From NCBI RefSeq assembly GCF_001659605.2, contig NC_035170.2, forward strand, positions 13,186,502 through 13,250,501: a DNA stretch of 64,000 nt, in the 5' to 3' direction. The DNA is from Manihot esculenta (taxonomy: Eukaryota; Streptophyta; Magnoliopsida; Malpighiales; Euphorbiaceae). Positions 56,839 through 64,000 of the stretch are shown piece by piece (within the stretch, counting starts at the first letter, position 1; each line of letters starts with the position of its first letter). A program made the position numbers and the translations under genes. The notes under the pieces were generated by a model. It was not told the origin of the DNA. It did no database searches and saw only the letters and a list, made by a program, of their open reading frames with translations.

Positions 56839-57400
56839 ACTAATCACTTGGTCATGTAGCCTGGCGGATATCCATCTCGTGGTCCTGGCATAAAATGTCT
56901 TAGGTAGCATGACTAACACCTGGATTATGAGCTTGGCGGATACTTGCCTTGTAGTTGTGGCATAAAATGCCTTTAGTAGGACTAATATCGGTCATGTGGC
57001 CTAACGAATACTCGCCTCATGGCCTTGGCATAAAATATTTTAGGTAGCGGGACTAACACTCGGATTATGAGCCTGGTGAATACCCACCTTGTGGCTGTAA
57101 CATAAAATACCTTGTTTAGTATGACTAACACCCAAATTATGACCTAACGAAATCTGCCTGTGGCCTTGGCATAGAATGTCTTGTTTAGCAGGACTAACAC
57201 CCGGATTATGGCCTGGCGGAACCCACCTTGTAGCCTTGGCATAGAATGCCTTGTTTAGCAAGACTAACACTTAGATTATGGCCTGGCAGAACCTGCCTTA
57301 TGAGCTTGACCTAGAATGCCTTGTTTAGTGGGACTAACACCCGAATTATAGCTTGGCGGAATCCACCTTATGGCCTTTAATGAATGCTCTTTAATCCTTT
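56839..57400 (-). repeat. Tandem array, ~70-bp unit, about eight copies
   Basis: The GACTAACACC mark repeats at about 56839, 56912, 56981, 57052, 57124, 57193, 57263 and 57333 (spacing 69-73). Each has GGCATAAAATGCCTT and GGCGGA. It shares the GACTAAC start with the 77-bp unit but the remainder differs, so the array switched unit type. Confidence 0.85.
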
Positions 57401-57479
57401 TAATGAATGCTCTTTAATCCTTTTGAAGAAGGCAACCCTATCGTTCCTTATCACTGAATAACACAACACATCAAAAAAT

Positions 57480-58190
57480 ACATCATTAATTATTATTGAT
57501 AAAATTTTCTCAGATTATAAATATTCTAAGAGTGAGAGTGACTCGGCCATCTAATCTGGCCAGCTTATAAGACCTTGGACGAAAAATCTTCGAAACTCTA
57601 AATGATCCTTTCTAGTTTTTGCCCAACTTACCAGACCTGATACTACCACCTGTTACATTTGTTCTTTTAAGGACTAAGTCTCCTACATTAAATACATGAG
57701 TCCTGACTCTATTATTGAACATTATAGACATCTTGTTTTAGTAAATTGACATTCTGATTATGGCCTGCTCGCGTGAAAACTCAGTTTGATCCAGGTTGAA
57801 CTACATTTCTTCAGGGTTTCCTGAGATTTTAGGGTGCTATGTCCTGAAACTACTTACTTGGATCGCCATGGGGATTATTGTCTCGAAGTCGTACACCAGA
57901 GAGAAAGGAGTTTCCCTTGTGGCTGCTCTTGGGGTTGTTCTGTATGCCTAGAGTGTATGGGATAATTCATCAGGCCAATTGCCTTTAGCTTTATCAAATC
58001 TTTTCTTTAGTCCTTGTAGAATAGTTCTGTTTATAACCTCAGTCATTCTATTGGCCTATGGGTTATAGGCCGAACTGAATCTTAAGTCATTCTCCTATTT
58101 TCTGCAAAAATCTTTGAACTTAAAACTCGCAAACTAAGTCTCATTGTCAGTAAATATTGCCTTTAAAATTCCAAATTGAGTGAAGATGTT
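57480..58190 (-). pseudogene. Integrase C-terminal half, Tat-type element G
   Basis: The minus strand reads FGILKAIFTDNET (second catalytic Asp), RMTEVINRTILQGLKKRFD (catalytic Glu), [18 protein letters not shown] and GDLVLKR, the usual Tat-lineage order. Several stops are present. It is interrupted after the first catalytic Asp by copy F; the upstream half is at 62604-62900. Confidence 0.85.
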
Positions 58191-60390
58191 TGTAACAACC
58201 CCAAATCAGACCGCTACCGGCGCTAGGATCCAGATCGACTTAAGGTCGTCGGGACCTGTAGCAAGCCTAACATACAACCTATCATACCTGATAAATCCCA
58301 TACATGATCATATATTTGCATAAAAACTTTAAACTTTCCATTCACCAAGCTCGACCTGTGCATACACTGATACTGAATACATAAAAACCCCACACTAGAG
58401 CCCTCATCAAATGCTCTAGTTGGGTCAACATTACATACATCAAGCTTGGTTTACATTTCTCAACATTAAAACATTTCATAATGATCATGAACAAAAAGGG
58501 ATTAACCAAACATTCTAAGGTCAAGCACAATACTAATCCTCAATACAAAACTGTACAATATCTTACATTACATTACATTATCTTTCATGTCCACAACTAA
58601 CTATTACATACATAAAACATTTACTCTTCCTGACTTCCTGATCTATCCCAAACCTGCAAAACCTGGGGGTTGAGGAAAAGGGGTGAGCTACTAGAGCCCA
58701 GTGAGCAGAATAGTAAAACAATATATTAAAATCTATGCTTTCATGAAATGCATCACATCACAAACAAATCACATCAAGGATGGACTTGTCACCAATAGCC
58801 CTCTACACATTCCAATGGTGCCAGGGGCATAGAATGGACCTCGCTGATCTTTCTCTTAGCATAACATAACATAACATTTCAATGTGCCAGGGGCGTAGAA
58901 TGGGCCTCACTAGTCTTTCTCTTACACTGTGCCAGGGGCGTAGAATGGGCCTCACTGGACTTCCGTACCGTATCATCGTCATCATATCATATCGAGGGCT
59001 AATGGGTCATCCAACATCCATCCACATCAACATCATAGTATACAATGCAACATATTCGTGAATTTTAATGCAAACAACCTAGTATATATCATGGTATTCA
59101 TGATGCATGAACATGCTCAAAATTTATTTACTTTGAAACATAAAGATCCATTCTACTCACCTCAGGCCGACTCTGAAAAGACTCTAAAGCAGCTATCACA
59201 CTGCAGGGGTCCTCGGTTCCTTGGGTCCGAACCTACACAGGTAGACTCAAATGAGGGACCAAATATACTCTAATATAACTCTAAACATCTCCCCAAAAAC
59301 TCCCTAAAACATCATAGAAAACATGCAAAGGAAGGCTGAACAGGGCACTTTCGGCTGCAGGTTCGGCGGCCGAAAGTCCCTCCAGAGCCGAAAGTCAGGC
59401 ACTTTCAGGGGCAGGGTTCGGCGGTCGAAAGTCTGTCCAGAGCCGAAAGTCACTAACCTTCGGTGGTAGGTTCGGCGGCTGAAACTCCCCTCCAGAGCCG
59501 AAAGTCTAAACTTTAGGGGGCGAGTTTAGGCAGCCAAAACTGCCTCCACAGGCAGGTTCGGCGGCCGAACATGCCTTCGGCAGCTGAACCTGAGTTCTTC
59601 CAGAATGGCAGAACTCAAGCATCTCACACTCATCTAGCCAACCAAACCTTCTCAACACACATCCAACTATTCTAAAACATACATATACACATTTTCAAGC
59701 ATATAGGGGCTTAAAACTAGGCTATACCCCAACAAACATTCACATAGCATACAAATAACATACATTTCACCATTTAACTCACATAAACCCTAACATTCTA
59801 CAACTACTCTAAACATGCATTAAAACTCTCTAAGACCCCTCAAAACTTACATAAGGTATAAAAGAAGGGTAGGATCTACTCTTACCTCTTGAAAATCGAG
59901 AGGAGAGGCGATCCAAACTCGGAGATGGGGAGAAATCGAGCTCTGGGTCTCCAAGCTTCAAAAACTTGATCTTTAGCTCAAAATCTTCAAAACCAAGTTA
60001 AAACTTGTTAAAACTTGAAGAGATCAAAGGAAAAACTCAAAATCAACCCAAGGAGGGCGAAATCTCACCTTTGCTAGAAAATAGAGAGAGAAAACTCGCC
60101 CATTTTTGGACAAGGGGCTTTTTATAGGTGGCTGGTCAAACCACCTTCGGAGGCCAAAAGAGCTTCCGCAAGTCACCAATGTTCGGCGGCCGAACATGGA
60201 GTTCGGCGGCCGAACCTGGCGTTTCTAACCTTGGTCTTTTCTTTCAAAACTCAATTTCTTTCTTCATTCAAACCATAAAACTATAAAAACATTTTATAAA
60301 AACATGATTTTACGCTTCTAGAGGGTTTCGACATCCGAGATTCCGCCGGAAGGCAGGAATTCTGATGCCGGGGTCTAGCCGGGTATTACA
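58191..60390 (-). repeat. 3' LTR of copy F
   Basis: 2200 bp. TATA at 60121-60126, palindrome cluster 59348-59590, and a three-unit minisatellite with GGGGCGTAGAATGGGCCTC (58812-58960). The leader signal CTGAG|GTGAGT is kept. The acceptor before the micro-exon has changed from TTTAGGTCG to TTTGGATCG. Confidence 0.92.
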
Positions 60391-60406
60391 TTCTCCCCCC
60401 CTTAAG
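60391..60406 (-). other. Polypurine tract of copy F
   Basis: The minus strand reads TTAAGGGGGGGAGAA, directly before the 3' LTR. Confidence 0.85.
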
Positions 60407-60505
60407 AACATTCGTCCCCGAATGTTCACCAAACTAGCATAGCATAGCACATATAAAAACAATAAAGAAGCACATAAAACAACAACTCTCACCTTAAAAG
60501 AGATA

Positions 60506-61297
60506 AGGGTATTGCTAGAGCATGGACTCCCGTGTCTCCCAGGTACATTCTTCTACATTATGGTGATTCCAAAGGACTTTCACTATCGGGATTTCCTTAT
60601 TCCTCAACTTTCTGATCTGCGTGTCTAGAATCTGCACTGACTGCTCAACATAGGTGAGATCTCCTAGGATTTTCAAATCAGGCTCACTAAGAACCTTGCC
60701 CGGATTTGACACGAACTTCCGTAACATGGAAACATGGAAAACCAGATGGATTCTCTCCATTGAAGCAGGTAGGTCCAGCTTGTACGATACATTCCCAATC
60801 TTTTGCAAGATTTTAAAGGGTCCGATGTACAGTGGAGCTAACTTACCTTTCTTCCCAAAGAGAATCACCCCTTTCATAGGAGACACCTTGAGCAACACCA
60901 TATCTCTCTCCTGAAACTCTACATGCTTCCTGCGGACATCTGCATAACTCTTTTGCCTGCTTGAAGCAGTTCTGATCCTTTCCCTGATAATGGGCACTAC
61001 TCTGCTGGTGATCTCTACTAGCTCAGGCCCTACCAAGGCCCTTTCTCCCACTTCTTCCCAACAGATAGGTGACCTGCACTTCCTCCCATAAAGAGCTTCG
61101 TAAAGAGCCATCCCGATGCTAGCATGATAGCTGTTATTGTAGGCAAACTCCACCAAAGGTAGATGCTGCCTCCAAGAACCGCCAAAATCTAGCACACACA
61201 TCCTAAGCATATCTTCAATTGTCTGGATGGTCCTCTCTGACTGTCCATCAGTCTGTGGATGGAAAGCAGTGCTAAAATTCAACCCGGTACCCATAGC
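60506..61297 (-). pseudogene. Integrase C-terminal part, copy F
   Basis: It starts mid-core ([20 protein letters not shown], catalytic Glu in SERTI). It continues through [21 protein letters not shown] and the chromodomain-like tail. A TAG (from CAG, 60512-60514) cuts the last few residues (QYPYLF). The 61297 end is the deletion junction into LTR sequence. Confidence 0.92.
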
Positions 61298-61619
61298 ATT
61301 AAAACTCTCTAAGACCCCTCAAAACTTACATAAGGCATAAAAGAAGGGTAGGATCTACTCTTACCTCTTGAAAATCGAGAGGAGAGGCGATCCAAACTTG
61401 GAGATGGGGAGAAATCGAGCTTCGGGTCTCCAAGCTTCAAAAACTTGATCTTTAGCTCAAAATCTTCAAAACCAAGTTAAAACTTGTTAAAACTTGAAGA
61501 GATCGAAGGAAAAACTCAAAATCAACCCAAGGAGGGCGAAATCTCACCTTTGCCCGAAAATAGAGAGAGAAAACTCGCCCATTTTCGGATAAGGGGCCTT
61601 TTATAGGTGGCTGGCCAGA

Positions 61620-62345
61620 TGATGTAAGCACGACCAACAACACCAAAAATGATGAGCTAGCATTGCCTCAAGGACCAATTACAAGGTTGAGATCCAAGAG
61701 GTTGAAGGAAGCACTTCAAGGATTCATGAAGGAATATGTTGAAGCTTTGCAAGTTCATTTTGAAGTTGAAGAACAATCTGGCCATTCCAAGTCAATTAGG
61801 CCAAATGTGTCCTTATTGACAATTCAAATTTTGTATTTATAGTGGAAAGTTATTCAGTAGTTGATAGTTAACCAGTAGTGGATAGTTATTTGGTAGTGGG
61901 TAGTTAAACAGTAGTGGGTAGTTATCCAGTAGTGGATAGTGGCATAGATCATGGATCCATGCAGAGTAGTGGGTAGTGGCATAGATCATGGGTCCATGCA
62001 TAGTAGTGGGAAGTGGCAAAGGTCATGGGTCTTTATTTATGTTATATAAAGCATCTTTTTTTTCATATTGTAGACAGATTATCAATTATTCAATACAATT
62101 GCTTTATGCGATTCTTCTTTGAGAGCTTAAGAGAGATCTTGGTTCTTGACACTGCATCACGAATAAGGTTCGATACTAACTTGTATGTTTCTTATTCTTG
62201 TTGTTTTTAAAATCAATCTTATAAGTGTTCTTAATTGCATGTTAATTAAGGGTGCTTTAGATTGGGGAATTATTTTCTGAACTAAGTTCTTTTTACTAGG
62301 GTATGTGTCGTTTCAGTCTCTAATAGGCTGGGGTTCCGCGTCAAA
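61620..62345 (+). mobile_element. Inserted 3' fragment of another LTR retrotransposon
   Basis: A plus-strand insert of ~726 bp with AGA on both sides (61617-61619, 62346-62348). It begins with an open frame to a TAG at 61842 carrying LPQGPITRLRSKRLKEALQ, a tail motif of plant gypsy polyproteins. It continues with a TAGTGG(A/G)TAGTTA minisatellite (61850-62010), a TATATAAA (62043-62050) and LTR-like text ending CCGCGTCA. It looks like a pol tail plus LTR, without a 5' half. Confidence 0.6.
61850..62012 (+). repeat. Minisatellite TAGTGGATAGTTA, about eight units
   Basis: Units of ~17-20 bases (AGTAGTGGATAGTTATYCAG and variants), then two larger repeats AGTGGCATAGATCATGGRTC. It lies just upstream of a TATA-like site, in what would be U3 of the fragment. 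Confidence 0.8.
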
Positions 62346-62603
62346 GACCACCTTCGGAGGCCAAAAGAGCTTCCGCAAGTCACCAACGTTCGGCGGCCAA
62401 ACATGGGGTTCGGCGGCCGAACCTGGCTTTTCCAACCTTAGTCTTTTCTTTCAAAACTCAATTTCTTTCTTCATTCAAACCATAAAACATGTAAAAACAT
62501 TTTATAAAAACATGATTTTACCCTTCTAGAGGGTTCCGACATCCGAGATTCTGTCGGAAGGCAGGAATTCCGATGCCGGGGTCTAGCCGGGTATTACAAT
62601 GTT

Positions 62604-63000
62604 TTTATTGACAAAGGACATCACCTGTTGGGTGGTGATAGACTGAACTGCCTCAGCCTCTACCCACTTACTGAAATGATCCACTGCTACTATCACAAAC
62701 TTCCTTGACTCAGTGCTTTTTAGGAACAAGCCAAAGATGTCTAGCCCCCACTTAAAGAAAGACCAAGGGCTTCTAATTGCCATTTGCATCTCTCTAGGGG
62801 TCCTTGGAATGCTCACATGTACTTGACATCTTTGACTTTTGAACAAGTTGCTTCGCATCTTGCATTATTGCTGGCCAGTAGTATCCTTGTCTGAATGCTT
62901 TTCAGGCGATCGTTTAAGCTCTTTCATGACTCTCACAATCACCTTCATAGATGTCCTTTAGGATTCCCTAGCCCTCATTTTTTGTTACGCAATGCAACTA
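62604..63000 (-). pseudogene. Integrase N-terminal half, Tat-type element G
   Basis: It has QGYYWPAIMQDAK, then (about 62760-62610) FFKWGLDIFG with the first catalytic Asp, and KFVIVAVDHFSKWVEAEAV. The frame ends at the copy F insertion; the second half is at 57480-58190. Stops and a frame change near 62870 separate the zinc region. Confidence 0.85.
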
Positions 63001-63399
63001 TGGTTGAGTTGAGAACTTTCTGTACAATCACCCATCAATTAGTACATATTTAGAAAATTTTCTTATTATCTGTTTAGCCAATAATTCATGGGCCGGCAAA
63101 TCATCCAATGTCAAAAACTTGTATATGGGTGTCATCCACGATTCTCATTACTCTATGGGAAAAGAATCTTCCTCATCAGTTGCAAGAGTGTGCAGCTCTT
63201 CAAACTGAAATGGTTGAGTTAAGTGTGGTTCACCTATTGTCGTTTTGGCTAGAAAATCAGTTTCTTTGTTATCACCTCTAGCCACCTAGTGAAGCTCGCA
63301 GTTGCCCTGCCTATGTTTAATCCTCTCTATTAAGGAGCGAACCTTTTTTCTCGTATTTGACAAGGTTCGATTTTCGGATTTTAAATTGTTCCTAGAACT

Positions 63400-64000
63400 G
63401 ATTAACAACCAATTATGATTCATTTAAAATAGTATATTTCTATATACCTATTTTCTTGATGATTTGTAGGGTCATAATCACAGTCTTGTACTCGGGTATG
63501 TTGTTGGTAGCATTAAAATCGAGTTTTATAGCATAGCGAAGTTTTATCCCAGTTTGACTCTACAAAAGGATTTCAATTTTAGAACTCACGGCTCCATAAG
63601 CTCCATCCGCCCAAACCTTCCACTCCTCAATAGTTGATTCAGGCAATTCTGAAAGCTCTAACGATGGAGTCATTTCTGTAATAAAATTGGCTACTATCTG
63701 AGCTTTCATGACCTTTCTTGGAACATACCTAATATCAAAGGTTGACAATATTACTACCCAGGTGGACAGCCACCATAAAAGCTCTATCCTATATAAAACC
63801 TTTCGCAAAGGATAATCTATTATGACTTCTATAGTGTGTGACTCGAAATATGGACGTAACTTTATAGTAGATATCAGGATTGCCAACGCCAACTTTTTTA
63901 GAGGAGAATAGTTTAACTCTGCCCCTTTCAAGATTTGACTGGCATAATAAATTGGATTCTGTTTCTTATTGTCCTCATGAACGAGTACCGAACTTACAGT
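63400..64000 (-). pseudogene. RNase H region, Tat-type element G (runs off window)
   Basis: 63931-63560 has AELNYSPLKKLALAI, KLRPYFESHTIEVI, DYPLRKVL and FDIRYVPRKVMKAQIVANFI, the end of the gypsy-type RNase H and connection. It then continues WKVWADGAYGAVSSK, resembling the start of the second (archaeal-type) RNase H found in Tat elements. The latter frame is lost downstream (stop near 63560). Confidence 0.82.

Larger units (their letters stand above)
58191..62598 (-). mobile_element. Chromovirus copy F, internally deleted
   Basis: It is flanked by perfect ATGTT duplications (58186-58190, 62599-62603). It keeps a full 3' LTR (58191-60390), the polypurine tract, ~260 integrase codons, then jumps directly into the 5' LTR (61298-62598), losing most of pol, gag, PBS and the 3' part of that LTR. 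The jump shares GCATT with both sides. The LTR sequence is more diverged from copies A, C and D, so it is a further subfamily. Confidence 0.93.
61298..62598 (-). repeat. 5' LTR fragment of copy F, itself interrupted
   Basis: It corresponds to 59818-60390 of the partner LTR (about the first 570 bases on the minus strand). It is split by 61620-62345, after which the LTR text resumes at GACCACCTTCGGAGGCC. Confidence 0.9.

Noticed and set aside
57040..57270. 76-codon minus-strand repeat protein
   Set aside because: It is a chance open frame across the 70-bp tandem array; other units have stops in the same frame.
61837..62019. Tyr/Pro/Leu-rich 60-codon minus-strand frame
   Set aside because: It is a translation of the TAGTGGATAGTTA minisatellite.

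Overview
The window is a nuclear, transposable-element-dense segment of a flowering-plant (eudicot) chromosome. The evidence is Ty3/gypsy chromovirus, Athila and Tat elements, a Ty1/copia remnant, a Mutator-like DNA transposon, a Stowaway-type MITE and an intron-bearing plant RING-H2 gene relic. The species cannot be fixed from the sequence alone; a Malpighiales genome such as cassava or rubber is only a guess. There are no prokaryotic features, no rRNA or tRNA genes and no intact host gene.

Layout. 1-28516 is a nest of LTR elements. A plus-strand chromovirus (family 1, Tekay/Del-like, copy A: 5' LTR 1057-5337, gag to 7159, pol 22912-26216, 3' LTR 26312-28516) holds a solo LTR of a second subfamily (2517-4604, TSD GACCC). 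It was split by a minus-strand relative (copy C, 7160-15000), which was itself entered by a minus-strand Athila element (15001-22911). A deletion with 4-bp microhomology then fused the Athila LTR to the protease of copy A. 28517-31052 is a copia relic. 31080-33415 is a second, older Athila relic.

34021-48772 is a Mutator-like element with ~180-bp inverted repeats, a broken transposase gene and an opposite-strand GRF-zinc-finger relic. A complete chromovirus (copy D, 35195-45045, TSD TATAG) lies inside it. 48782-51044 is AT-rich and holds a MITE. 51045-54113 is a three-exon RING-H2 E3-ligase pseudogene. 54749-58190 and 62599-64000 are a minus-strand Tat-lineage element with a ~1.25-kb tandem array, split between integrase catalytic residues by chromovirus copy F (58191-62598, TSD ATGTT). 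Copy F carries its own internal deletion and an LTR-derived insertion.

Two patterns stand out. First, the palindrome TTCGGCNGCCGAA occurs in clustered arrays inside the LTRs of the chromoviruses and also in the LTR, gag and pol-linker regions of the unrelated Athila element, with shared flanking text. Second, the chromovirus LTR leader has a conserved series of splice-like signals (AG|exon|GT). One micro-exon is 27 nt in three divergent copies and 26 nt in a fourth, and the palindrome array and a fast-changing minisatellite fall in the predicted introns. Together these suggest a multiply spliced LTR leader; this is inference and needs transcript data.

Most inactivating stops in the chromovirus genes are CAG-to-TAG changes relative to sister copies in the window, as expected from deamination of methylated CHG sites.
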